Positions 37,065-48,774 of a DNA stretch of 64,000 nt are shown here, one piece after another. Location of the stretch: the NCBI GenBank assembly GCA_027625915.1, contig JANTQA010000063.1, forward strand, positions 7,459,501 to 7,523,500, read 5' to 3'. Positions within the stretch are counted from its first letter, which is position 1; each line of letters opens with the position of its first letter. The position numbers and the translations under genes are program-made. The DNA comes from Anaeramoeba flamelloides. Its lineage: Eukaryota > Metamonada > Anaeramoebidae. The notes beneath the pieces are model-generated. The model did not search any database, was not told the DNA's origin, and was given only the letters and a program-made list of their open reading frames with translations.

Positions 37065-40000
37065 TTATAGAATAGTACATTTTCTTTTCCCTTTGGGTCT
37101 TTTGGATTTCCCGTCTGTTAAAAGATTTTTTTCAATTGCTTCTCTGACAACTCTAACTAATGCAAAAAAGGCTTTTTCGATATTTTCACCTGTTTTAGCT
37201 GAAGTTTCAATGTATGGGGCAGAAAAATCTTCTGCCATCGATTTTCCTTCTTTGTCATTTATTACACGTTCATCTACCAAATCAATTTTATTTGCAACCA
37301 AGCATATTGGATATTGGACAGCGTTTTTTGCTTGTAATATCTATTAGTGGTGTGTAAAGATTATTAAAGAGTATGTATTTAAAAGTTTACAAAAAAACAA
37401 AATTAAGATCAAAAATAAATTATCAATTAATTATTTCAAAATCATGTATTTATTTATTTATTTTTGTTTTTGAACAAAAGTTTAGATTATTACAATTTAG
37501 GTTGTTCTTCTTTTACGATTTATTTTTTTATTTGCAAACTACAAAAAGTAATAAATACTTTTGATCGGAATTTTTAATAAATCATAAATTATTCAATAAA
37601 AATCGAAAATATAATTTTTAGAAAAAAGGTGGAAACATTGAGTTTATAATAATCATATTAAATTTATTTTAAGTGGATTAGACTAAAATTGTTTTATTTC
37701 AATTTTTCAAAATAGATTTTGTAAAAGAAAGAATTAAAAAAAAAAACTATTTTTTTATTGAATCTTTACTATATCTTTATTAAGGTTTGTAGTTTGATTC
37801 TTTTTTTTTAATTTTTATTTTTATTTCACAAACTTTACAACATCATTCAAAATTTAAAGAATAATTTTTAAAAAAAGAAAATCATGAGAATTTTAGTTTT
37901 TTTCAGATGATATTAATGAATTTTTTTTTATTTGACAGTAGAAATAGCATCCGATTATGTAATTTCCTTTTTGTATTGTAATCTCCGCTGCCTGTCCAAA
38001 AATACAAGATATAGATTTTTTTGTTTTTAAATATTTGATTACATATATGTGCAAAATATGATGTCTTAATTTTTTAATTTTTTGGATTTATTGTTAAGGG
38101 ACTAGTCTCTATAATTTTTTATTTTGACCAATTTCGAAATAATGATTCATTATCTCGAAAAAATGTTTAATATTGAAAATAAACAGGGTTTTTCAAATCT
38201 AAATAAAAGGCAAAAAAATTTTCTCAATCTCTATTAAATTTAGAAATTGGTCAAAAAAAAAATAATAGAGACTAGTGCCTTAAGGGTTAAAAATGTTATA
38301 AAATAAGAAAAAACATTTAATCTGGTAATGAGGTAATTTTGAAGTGGCTAAATTTGTGACTTCTCTGGTGACTAATTCCGTGGCTAAATTTGTAACTTTT
38401 CAATTCAAAGAGCGTCTCGGTCCCATTAAGTTGCCTCTAGACACAGTCATTAGAAGTATTTGAAACTTAATTTATTTTTCTCAAAGAAGAGAAATTTATT
38501 TTTATTTTTTTTTTTTTATTGTTAAGTGTTAGAAAAGAAGAAAAAACACCTAATCTGGTAAAGAGGGGATTTTAAATTATATTCTTGTTGTATTGTAATA
38601 TTTGATCAATTTGATAATTTTTTTGTAGAAATAAAGACCTTTTAAAAAGTGTGAGCAAAAAAGCCTTCAAAATGATCTCAAAAAAGAGTGTCATTAAACT
38701 TTAGTAGATCTGTTTTAACGTCTCAATTAAAACTTTTTTTGGAATACTTTTTTAAAATGAATTTACTTGGGATTTAATAAAAAAAACTTTGTCTATTTAT
38801 TTGTTTGGTCTTTTTTTATTGTATACATCTTATATATTGGGATGTTATTTTGGGAAACTAAGAACCCTTAAATGAAAAGAATTTAAGAATTGAAAAAGGA
38901 TTGCCAGTTGGAATTTTATATCGTTTAAATTTCAAAGACCAGTATTAAAAAAAGAAAAATCTTAAAATTTGAGAAAGAGATCAATGGAAAGTGTCAACAG
39001 CCCAGTACCAATTTGAATGGTTCGTGGTTAAAGTAATCTTAGCCGTCAACATCAAAATTGCTTCTACAATATTCCAATAGATACAAAAACTCGCTTTTGG
39101 TGTAATTTTAAAAATGAAAGCTAAAAAGCAGGCTTTTAGCTTGTGAAACCCAATAATTTTGAGATACAACCATCTGAACAAGATAATTTTTTGTACTGTT
39201 TTACTGGTATTTGCATCATAAATCGGATAAAAATTTTCACTTCATTTTCAGTTCCCTTTTTCAAATAAAGGTAACAAATTACAACCTACCTCTAGGAAAA
39301 CTCTATTTGTAAAAAGAAATCCGAAAATGAAGTGAAAGTAAATTCCCTTTTATTATGTAAAATACTTTTAAACCTCTGAATAAGAATTGTAAAAAAATTC
39401 ATCTCAATTTATACTGTTATTTTCCAATTAATAAATGAAAATTTTTATTTCAATTTCCAAAATGAATATTATTTATAACTGTTACAATCAAATTAGCAGA
39501 GTAAAAATTTTGTCTTAGAGTTCAAGTAAGGAAGTTTATTTTATTGTCTCAAAATATCATTTCTAAACGATTTTGTAAAGATCTTTGGGGTTTTCTTCAA
39601 CTTGTCCACACGAAAAACATTTTGGAATGTTTTAACTAAAAATTTTCATTTTTTAATGGGAAAATAATAGTTTCGCAAAGAACTGGTTCTTGAGGGTCTT
39701 ATTTCTTTTAAATGGTTGTGATTAGATCGAAACCTATTGCACTTACAATTCTCAAGAATACCATTGATCAACTCTCACTAGATTATATAATATCTCTAAT
39801 TTCAAGAGTTAGCAGTTAGGTAACAAAGAAATAAAATAGTGTTGGCGTTTTCAATTGGAAAAAAAAAAAAAAAAAAAGAATCAATGAAATAAAAAATTAA
39901 AAAGAATAAGAAATACAAACCAAATCTCGAAATTCAAGAGTTTCTTCAAATGAAGTTCTACTTGTCACAGAATATACAAGTAAAAAGCCTTGTCCAGTTC

Positions 40001-40714
40001 TTAAATACTATATTTCACAAAAAGATAAAAATAAAAAAAAGTTAAGATTAAATTGAGAATTAAACAAAGAAAAAATTATTACAAAATTAACAACAATTAC
40101 AAAATAAAAAAATTTAAAAAAAGATCAAAAAGGAGAACAAAAGAATCTTCTTTTGAACAAGCTTTTTTTTCAAACAGAATTGGGCTTGTTTAAAGAAAAA
40201 TTAACAAAATATTCACATACTTGTTCTCTCATAGCAGAATATTCTTCTTGACCTGCTGTATCAAGAATATCCAAGAGGATGGTTTCTCCGTCAACTGTTA
40301 CTTGCTTTCGATAAGATTCCTCGATTGTGGGATCTTGATATTTTTTTAAAATTTAGATCAAATAGGAAAAATAAAGATAACAAAAATAAGAAACAAATTA
40401 AGAATTTTTGTTTGTTTTTTTTTTTTGTTCTGTTTTTCGTTTTGTTTTTTTACAAAAAAGATTTAAGAAAGAAAGATACCATATTCAGTGATAAAATGGT
40501 TTTGTAAAAATTGAATTGTAATTGCTGATTTGCCAACACCACCACCACCAACAACAACAATCTAAATGAGATTAGAAAGAGGAAGTTTTTTTTTTTTTTT
40601 TTTTTTTTTTTTTGAAGAACAAAGAGATTAAGAAGATTTAAATAAAAAGAAAAAGATTTTGAAATTGAAAAGGTTCTTTAGGATGCGTACTTTGTAGCTT
40701 ATAGTTTCAGACAT
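37065..40714 (-). CDS. Ras-family small GTPase (five exons, CAAX)
   Basis: Minus-strand exons are 40691-40714, 40480-40561, 40221-40333, 39921-40007 and 37065-37340. They give 193 residues, typical for Ras. The first exon is only eight codons (MSETISYK). G1 is GGGGVGKS. The effector loop is [12 protein letters not shown], identical to Ras/Rap apart from one conservative change. G3 is [15 protein letters not shown] with the catalytic Gln. G4 is NKID and G5 ETSAK. The tail is basic ([10 protein letters not shown]) and ends in CTIL; a terminal Leu usually favours geranylgeranylation, so the protein should sit on the plasma membrane or endomembranes. The GTPase residues are all intact. Introns are 129, 146, 213 and 2580 nt with donors GTACGC, GTATCT, GTATGT and GTTTGT. 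The effector-region match supports signalling through Ras-binding-domain effectors. I cannot name the orthologue beyond Ras/Rap. Confidence 0.96.
38092..38287. mobile_element. Foldback/MITE-like element in Ras intron 4
   Basis: Arms of about 52 bases: TTAAGGGACTAGTCTCTAT through TTTTGACCAATTTC on the left and its complement, ending ATAGAGACTAGTGCCTTAA, on the right. Fragments of the same arm occur near 2855 and 4420-4491, so it belongs to a small family. Confidence 0.7.
39237..39345. repeat. Hairpin, family D-like
   Basis: CACTTCATTTTCAGTTCCC pairs with the downstream ATCCGAAAATGAAGTG. Family D copies have a comparable hairpin at the same kind of motif. Confidence 0.55.
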
Positions 40715-42009
40715 TGTTTTTTGAGAAGAAGATAATTGGTTTTGGAAAAATTTTTTTTTTTCAAAATTAAATTGAAAGGTTTTTAATGGATAAAAATGAA
40801 AAAATGTGTATTTTTTGATTATTTTAATTTGAGTGGGTTTATAGAGGGGGAAGAATTAATTCAAGATTTCGATTTTTCTCTCATTTAAAATTTTTTTTCA
40901 AAAATCTAAACCTCTTTCTTTTTTAATTTTTTAAAATAATAAAAAAAGAATTTGCCTTTTTAAGGAATTAAAATGGCAAAAATCGAAATAATTGCAACCA
41001 GTATCAGAATTGTGTCTTTTTCTAATTTGTAATAAAAGTTTCTTCTCAAAGTTAACATTTTTAAAAAAAGGAAAAGTTAATTAAAAAAACAATTTTATAT
41101 TTAAAAAAAACGTTAAAAGCCCAATTGACGATAAAACGCCATAATAAATCTTCAATGAGTTTGTCTTCAAAGACTTAATTTATGTGAAGGTAAAAAAAAA
41201 AAATTATTTTTTCTACAAAAAAATAAGATTTAAGGGACTCAGATAATATTTGATTTTCTATGAAAATGTACTTAAAGTAAAAAAAACAGACAAAAAGCTC
41301 ACTTTAAAAGTTTTAGAGAGTGGTAAGGCCAAAACAATTGTCTATTTTTTAAAATGTTGTCTTATCTGTAAAAATGAATGAGTATATATTACTAACTTAA
41401 TTCCAAGGTCTCAAAAAAATTTCTTTGAAGATCAAAAAAATATTTACTCTAATAAAAGAACGTTTAGTTGTAAGATCTTGTTAAAATTCAAAAGTTTTAT
41501 TTTTTTTTATTTCGAAAATTTGGAATAACCATTTTCTGTTATATAATTTGAAATTTAAATAAAATAGATTGAAAATTAAAATTATCTTAAGACTGGGTCT
41601 TTCCCCTTTATTTTAAAAGTATTTGGGAATATTGAATCAGGATAAATATCCTCGAAAATAAAGTGCTAGTACTAGATGAAGTGATATCAAAAAATAATTG
41701 AATTTCGTTTAGCTTGTTTTTGTTCCAGAATTTATATAAGATTTTAGAGTAAAATTTTCTCGTTCAAATACAAAGATCCGAAATTGAATTATTTTGGAAT
41801 TCAATCAGTTCTATAACCACCCAATTATTTTTATTTACATTGTGTATTTCATCCGCCATCGGGTATTAATTAGGATAGACTTTAGCAAAATATAAAAGGG
41901 TATAAATCCTAATATAATGAAATTATTAAAAATAGATACCCTTTTCAATTCTTCACGACCAATTTTATTTCTTTTTTAAGATTTTATTTCAAAATTAAAT
42001 TTTCAATTA

Positions 42010-42200
42010 CAGTCAGTTACATTTTAAAGGTACATACTTCAACGTAAATTCAAGTTCAAAAAAAATCTCAAATTAAGGTATATATTTCAGATCCTAGTAA
42101 AATAAATTGTAAAAAAAAAATTCAATTTTTTTACTTAATTTGAGATTTTTTTGTGCCTTAAATTTCGTAGAAGTTTTGTGCCTTAAAAGTGGAACTGACG
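42010..42200. mobile_element. Foldback/MITE-like element, about 190 bp
   Basis: The outer arms CAGTCAGTTACATTTTAAAGG and the complement of CCTTAAAAGTGGAACTGAC, plus inner arms AAAAAATCTCAAATTAAG and its complement, give a foldback with a short central loop. Confidence 0.65.
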
Positions 42201-43139
42201 GTATTGACTCTCATGGTAAAAATTTAACTGTTTATCTTTAAGAAAAACAGAATAATAATAGTTACATAATATTTTTTTTACGATTATTAACTTTGAAAGT
42301 GAACCATCTTTTGCCACTGAATGTTTCGCTATTTGGTTAACTATCCCATTTGATTACACCCCACTGGAATTTTCTTAAATTATAAAGAAAAGTTACAAAT
42401 GAAAAAAAAAAAAAACATCAGTGATTAAAAGTTAATACTGTGTGACTGAAACACCCCATTATATATGTAACTTAGAAATAAAAAGGAAAAAGTATAAGCC
42501 AAAAAAAAAACAAAAGCAAAAAAAGAATAATGATAAAAAACTAAAGAAAATAGAAATAATATAGATTAAACATGTATTCATTTTAAACTATCATATAAAA
42601 CATAAAACTAACAATATAGTGTCTCTGATTTTGAGTGTCTTAATTAAAGGATAAATTTTTTTTTTTCCTTTTTTTTAATTGCTTTTTTTTCATTTTGCAA
42701 TTTTTTTTTTTAATTTGTTATGAATTTACTTTTTCACATCAAGATAATACATACATATCCTATCCACAAAAAATCATCAAAAATAATTACTTTACACTTA
42801 AACTACCCTTTTGGATTTTTATATAAAAAACCAATCTTGAGTGTAATTTAAAACTTCTTTAACAAAAACAAAAAAATTAATTTGATTTTCAAATATTTTT
42901 TGGTTGTATAACGTACAAAGGAAAAATTGTAACATCTTTGTAATAGTACTCTACCCATTTTGGCAATGAGAATTGATACCTTAGATGCTTGGAACAAGTC
43001 TTGATATTGATAGATGATATTACAAAAATAAGAAAAAATCGATGTATAAATACAATAATTAATTGTGTATCCTTTATGAAAATTTTGTCAAGACATTTTT
43101 GTCATCTCAAAAATAAAAGATGAATATCCCATCTATTAA

Positions 43140-43850
43140 ACCTTGTTTCAGTCAAAGTCGCCCAGCATTTTTTTCAAATATCAATTATTTTATATAATTG
43201 ACCTTTTAAGAGTAAATAAGAAACAATCAGAATAATGCAAATCGAAGAATGGTTGATATCCGTCTGAGATGAAACAAAGTAATCAATAGATTCTCTTAAA
43301 AATTAAAAAACTCAAATTCTAATACCTCTATTAAGAATAACAAGAATGTTAGTTTTGATCTCCCACTGTTAATTGAATAATAAATAGGAACCAATTTTCA
43401 AATCATTATCCATACTTTTCTTTAGAAACGAAGTCATTAAAAAAGGTGAGTTCGGATTTGTGGTCTCTATTTGAATAAGTAAATATAAAATGAAGTGAAA
43501 ATTTTTCACATTTATTATTCAAATATCAGGATCAAAGATTGAATAAAATTCCAATAGAAATCTATATGATTTCTCAACAACCATTTCCATGGTTTCAATA
43601 ACATTAATAATAATACGATTTTACCAAGTTACTATTGATCTTGCAATAAAAAAAATTTTGCAACGTAATTATGTGTCAAAAAAAAATCGAAAAAAAAAAA
43701 AACAAACAATGTGAAAAAATGATTTCTTTTTGAAAATTACCAAAACAAAATTTTTCCTTCTAATATCCATGTAAGCCCTTTAAGCACATGTATTTCACCC
43801 ATTACAACTGATCCCCCTTTGACTCGAAAATGGTTTATATATAAACCCCA
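43140..43850 (+). repeat. Dispersed repeat family D, copy 4
   Basis: It starts CTTGTTTCAGTCAAAGTCGC and ends GACTCGAAAATGGTTTATAT. It is about as complete as copy 3 and has the same orientation. Confidence 0.8.
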
Positions 43851-44390
43851 CCTTATATTAATTGATCCAAATGAAAACTTATTTGACCTTCGATGTTCTA
43901 CAAGCATTGATTTGATTTAACATGGCTTTTAAATTATTTTAGTTTAACATTTTTACTTGTGACTTTAATTTTGTAAAAAAAAAAAAATATCAAAAAATTG
44001 TATTTTGAAAAAGAAATTTCATAATACCTTTTACATAAAATATATTCTGTATAATATCTTTTATATAAAATAAAATATATAACATAAATCACAGAAAACA
44101 ATTTCAAAAAAAAAAAATTAGATCTCAAAAAATGGAGTAATATATTTTGATTTTTTAAAAGCATTTTTGTTCTTAGTTGGATAATTAAATCAAAATCTTA
44201 AAAGGGGCTTTATTTCAAAATATTTTTTTTTAATCCCCTTCATAGAAATTACGGAAAATCCCTATTGATCAAGCGAGAATAAAATTAATTTTAAATTAAA
44301 ATTTAACAATTAGATTTCATTTTAAAAATTAAATGAATAAATAATGAATTAATTTTTTTTTTCGAACTTGCACAGTTACATTTTTAAACA

Positions 44391-46489
44391 TTAATTTTTT
44401 TTTTTTCTTTGCTTTTGTTGTATAAAAAAATTATTTCTGGTTTTTCTTGGATGATTTTTTGGATTTCTGAACCCCCTTGGGAATGTATTTATTGAATTAT
44501 CAATATTATTTACATTTCCGAATTGTTGCTGATTTAAATAATTGTTGTTATACATGTGATTTGGCATTGAATTAAAGTCATTTCCATAACCTTCTTGGAA
44601 TTGGACGCCTTGGTAGAGCTGCTGCTGCTTTTGTTGATTATTAAACCTATCTTCTGGGTACATATTGTTGTTGCGAGTTTCCAAATTAATGTTTTGTTTT
44701 GGGTTGATTCTCTGGCTAAATTGATTTGACTGGTTTAAATCAAAAAAAGTTGGTTGTTGATAGGGTAAAGAAAACTTTGTAGATGGATATATTTGTTGTT
44801 GCTGCTGCTGTTGTTCTTGTTGCTGAACATTGAAATTTCTACCTTTATTAAATGTTTTTTCATCATTGCGTGGAATTCTAAAATAATTTTGATTTATAGT
44901 TCTTTCTGGAACTCTAACATTCGTTTGGTTTGAAAATTTTTTCATTTTATGATCTTGCTTCTTGTTAGTATTAATTTCATTTCTTTTAATTTGTTTTTTG
45001 TTAGATAATGATTTTCGACCTAAATTAATATTAATTGTTGGAATTTTATTGAAATAATTTGGAAAGGTTATTACACCATTTGTAAATAATCTTTTTACAT
45101 TGGGTAATTTGTTTTCATCCTCAAAATCATTTTTTTCTTCATCCTTATCTTCATTTTCCTCTTCCTCTTCATCTTCATCTTCCTCTTCATCTTCATCTTC
45201 CTCTTCATCTTCATCTTCCTCATCATCTTCCTCTTCCTCTTCATCTTCATCTTCATCTTCATCTTCCTCTTCCTCTTCCTCTTCCTCCTCCTCATCTTCC
45301 TCCTCATCCTCATCCTCTTCGTCCTCATCTTCATCCTCATCATCCTCATCCTCATCCTCTTCACCATTTTCAATTTGACTTTCGTTTTCATTTTCATTTT
45401 GATCATCTTCCTCCTGATCCTCGTTCTCATGGCCCTCTCCTTCCTCTTCGTCTTCTTGTATTTCATTTTCCTTTTCTTTTTCATCTAGTTTATTTAATCC
45501 CATTGATTCAAGTATATTTGTTTGCTTTGAATTTTCTAGTTTATTTTTAATGTTGATATCCAAAATTTGATTAGAGACCTGTACAACATTTTGTAGAAAT
45601 TCTTTTTCATTGTTTTGTTTGATATGTTTTTCCATATTTTCAGTTTGTGGTTCAGTTTTAATTTCTTCAAGATCCTTTTCTTTGGTATTTTCAATAGGTG
45701 TATCGATTTTTATAGAATTTTTCTTTTCATCGACTTTTACGTTTTTTGGTTTTTGTTTTTCTTTATTCTGTTTTGTTATTCTTTTTGTTTTTGTTTTTTT
45801 TTTGAGATTCTTTTTCTTTTCTTTTCTTTTCTTTTTGTTAGAAGATTTATTCGAAAGCATTTGTGCCATTGACACTTGACCAGATTTGAAATTTTTTGTT
45901 TTCAAATTTTTAAGTTTAATCTTTTTTGGTTTTGAATCTTTTAAATTAGCTTTTTCGTTTACGTTTTTATTATTTTTTTCTTCAATTTCCTTATTTGGTT
46001 TCTTTTGAATTTTTTCCTTACCTTCTTCATATCTTCCCCTTCCCCTTCCCCTTCCTCTTCCTCTTCCTCTACCGCGACCCCTTCCTCTATTATAATCAAT
46101 TCCTCTCCCTCTTCCTCGTCCACGACCCCTCCCTCTAATATAATCGATTCCTCTTCCTCTTCCTCTTCCTCTTCCCCTTCCTCTTCCCCTATACCCTGCT
46201 ATCTTATTTTCTTCTTTTTTAACCTTTGATAATTCATTAACAGTGGGTTTCTTTTTCTTTTTCTCTTTTTTATTTGAAGTTGTGGACCATGTTGCATTGT
46301 TTTCTTTTTGTGCATCTATATTTTTGAATCAAGTTAATAAAAATAATAATTTTATTGAAAATTGTGAAAATTATTTTTTTTGATTAATAAATTCTTTATG
46401 GTTTTAGAAGATAAATTTCTTTCACTGGGAATTATATTATTATAATGTTTGTTGAGATCAAAATTTCTAAAAAAATATTTATTAGTCAT
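44391..46489 (-). CDS. RG-repeat, poly-acidic and Q/N-rich protein (probable RNA-binding type)
   Basis: The main exon runs 46315 to 44391 (640 codons) and is preceded by the acceptor AAATATAG. An upstream exon 46426-46489 (ATG, 21 codons, donor GTGAAAG) joins in phase across a 110-nt intron and supplies a start. That first exon is a proposal only, because its donor is weak. About 40 residues into the main exon is a 50-residue block of alternating Gly-Arg broken twice by RGIDY spacers (DNA 46033-46192). Next come Lys-rich sequence and an uninterrupted Asp/Glu region of about 80 residues (45115-45365). A Q/N-rich tail follows, with poly-Gln (44800-44820), NNN and QQ clusters, and a basic end (RKKKN). 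Gly-Arg blocks bind RNA and are methylated in many nucleolar and mRNP proteins; acidic tracts are common in nucleolar chaperones. The family is not recognised. The TTG at 45905 is not a start, since the frame stays open upstream. Confidence 0.75.
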
Positions 46490-46829
46490 TACAATTTATT
46501 TTGCATTTTTACTGTTTAATTTTAAAGAGGAATTTTTAATTTAAATTTTAATTTTTTTCTCAAAATTTGATAAATATTACAGTTTAAATAATATAGTTTG
46601 AATAACTCATGATATCCCGATAAATACTAATAGTTGATTAGTTTTAAAAACATAATATTAAAAATAATTTGGATAATTAAATTTTTTTTTTTTTTTCAAA
46701 AGTTAAAATTTTCACTTGAATGTTTGATATTTCTGTAATCTACAAAATTATAAAAATTCCATTTTATTTTATTCAATGATTAATTTTTAAACTAAAATTC
46801 AAAATTTTCCACACGGCGGAAATGTTCCA

Positions 46830-47160
46830 AAGAATCAAAATAATACAATTTCATTCAAATTGGAAATAATTTTGATTTTTATAAAATATGAAAATCATTT
46901 TTTCATCTTTTAGTTTTTTGTTTTCATTTCATTTTTTGAATTACGTAATTTGTTTCATTCGATCAAAATTTTTTTCAACAATTGATATTGTTCTAAAGTT
47001 GAGTTGTACCAAATAGAAGAACTCAAATAAAATTAATTGGTAGTATCTAACCATTTGATCGATCAATATTCCTAATAGAATTTCAACAAATTTAGCAATC
47101 AATTTTTTTGTTTTGCTCTCTCCAAAATTTTTAACACACCCTTGATTTATTAGAATTGAT
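46830..47160 (+). repeat. Dispersed repeat family C, partial copy
   Basis: It shares TTCAAATTGGAAATAATTTT, AATTACGTAATTTGTTTCAT and TTTGATCGATCAATATT with other copies. Beyond 47160 it diverges. Confidence 0.7.
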
Positions 47161-47689
47161 AATTATTTATTTTTTGTTTTGTGAGTATTGTAATTTATAA
47201 TTAATTGATAACATTTCAATTAACGAAAGGTTTTAATTTGGTATTTTTTCTTGAACTGATTAAATAAGTATTTTTTTTTCACAAATCGAATTTTTGCGTG
47301 TTAAAAATTTTGAATTGGGGGTTTATTTGGATTCTTTCATATCAAGAGGGATATATAATAAATATGTACTGAAAGGTTTTATTTTAAATAGTATTAATTT
47401 TTTTTTCAAATAATTATTATCAAAAAAGTTCAAATACTGATATCTCTTAATTTAAATCAAATCTTCTTAGTCTTTTCTAAAAAAAAAAAAAAAAAATTCT
47501 AAATTTTAATTATTAAATCATATCAACTAAATTTGCCCTAAAGTGAATCTTAGGATAATTAAATTTATTAAAAATTCAAAAATAAAGACCAAAATTTTGA
47601 TATTTTTGTTGAAAAAAAAAATGTTTACAAATAATGAATTTTTTAGTGTTTACGAAATCTAAACTAAATTCCAAAAATTTGTACACAGC

Positions 47690-48215
47690 TTAAACAGTTG
47701 AAAGAATAATAATACTCCACTTTATATTCAATTTGGAAATAATTTTGATTTTACAAACTATTTCATTTTTTGTCTTTTTTGTTTTGTTATCATTTCCTTT
47801 TTTCAAGTTACGTAATCTGTTTCGTTAGATCTGGAATTTTTTTTCAAATGACTGAAAGAAGGTTAGTGTTGAGTTCTGTTTAATAGAAAAATCACATGTA
47901 ATTGGTAGATGGTATCTTATCATTGGATCGATCAACAATTGTTGATGAAATTTCAACAAATTTACCAATACATTTTTAGTTCCACTCGTTTCATTATTTT
48001 TGACACAACAATTTTTATTTTTGAGTTTTATATTTTTTTCTTTTATTTGGATTAAAATGATTACTTATTAAAATATTAATACTGGGTAATTTAAATGTTG
48101 TTTTATATTAGGTTTGGAAAAATATAATAAATTGGTTTTTTTTTTTGCATATTTTTGAATTTGGGTGTTTCTGTGATGTCCAAATTTTTGGAATGGGGTT
48201 TAGTACACAATGAAT
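47690..48215 (+). repeat. Dispersed repeat family C, near-complete copy
   Basis: About 530 bp from TTAAACAGTTGAAAGAATAA to AATTTGGGTGTTTCTGTGAT. It includes the uninterrupted TTTCATTATTTTTGACAC site that serves as the empty-site comparison for the insertion at 55367-56229. Confidence 0.8.
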
Positions 48216-48336
48216 TTTAAAAGAATAAAAGTGTTTCGAATTTTGAATTATTATCAAACGATAAAAATATTAATAAAGAAATTATCAACAAAAAAAAAAT
48301 TATCTTAATTTTTTATTAACACCAAAAAATATATTC

Positions 48337-48730
48337 AATGATTGGCTTCTTATTCTTTCAGATGGAAAATTAAATTACTTCAAACCAAGAAAAATGTTAT
48401 TTATTCGTAAACAAGGAAATCTAGGAGATCCAATGAACTGCCAATCGATTTCTCTAGATAAATCCATTCTTAGAATATTTTTAAAAATTTTATATCATAA
48501 AATTAGATATTATTGGAAATTTATCTCAAAGAAACAATTTAGATTTAGACTGGAATTGGGATTAGAATACTCATTCTTAATATAATTTAAAATTTAAAAG
48601 ATTTTTCAAAAATTATCAAAAAAAAGTGTAACAATAGATATCACAAAATACTTTGATTCGATTCATCATGATTTAATGGAAAAATCTAATAATTTGTTGT
48701 TTTACAAGAAAATTGATAATTTTTTGGAAT
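48337..48730 (+). mobile_element. LINE (non-LTR) reverse-transcriptase fragment, decayed
   Basis: Frame 1 reads NDWLLILSDGK, then FIRKQGNLGDPMNCQSISL. This is the pattern of the LINE RT block K-G-(D/N)-x-x-(D)P-x-x-x-R-P-I-S-L, with Cys-Gln replacing the usual Tyr-Arg. It continues through KFISKKQFRFRLELG (the Q-x-G/R-F-R block). Two in-frame stops interrupt the frame near 48583 and 48597. The same frame then gives VTIDITKYFDSIHHDLM, matching the RT block with the catalytic D and the FD-x-I/V-x-H motif. The rest of the RT (YxDD) and the endonuclease are missing. It is a 5'- and 3'-truncated, inactive fragment. Confidence 0.65.
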
Positions 48731-48774
48731 AAAACAGAAAATCCCAAGAAGTCCACTATTAGCTTTTTCTTTTC

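Larger units (their letters stand above)
37341..39920 (-). other. Ras intron 4 (2.6 kb) with foldback elements
   Basis: It opens GTTTGTATTTC and ends CTAATAG. It contains a foldback element (38092-38287), a hairpin (39237-39345) resembling the internal hairpin of family D, and duplicated GTGGCTAAATTTGTGACTT / GTGGCTAAATTTGTAACTT units (about 38345-38400). No coding exon is seen; the flanking exons join in frame. Confidence 0.85.
40715..44390. other. 3.7-kb spacer between Ras and the RGG protein gene
   Basis: It holds a foldback element (42010-42200) and family D copy 4 (43140-43850). I see no gene. The Ras promoter should lie just right of 40714, but no motif can be assigned. Confidence 0.6.

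Noticed and set aside
40334-40480. U12-type intron in Ras (donor GTATCTTTC)
   Set aside because: It resembles the U12 donor, but no TTCCTTAAC-like branch site precedes the acceptor; treated as an ordinary GT-AG intron.
45100-45378. Plus-strand 92-codon poly-serine ORF
   Set aside because: It is the antisense reading of the Glu/Asp tract of the minus-strand RG-repeat protein (GAA/GAT codons read as TTC/ATC/TCT shadows).
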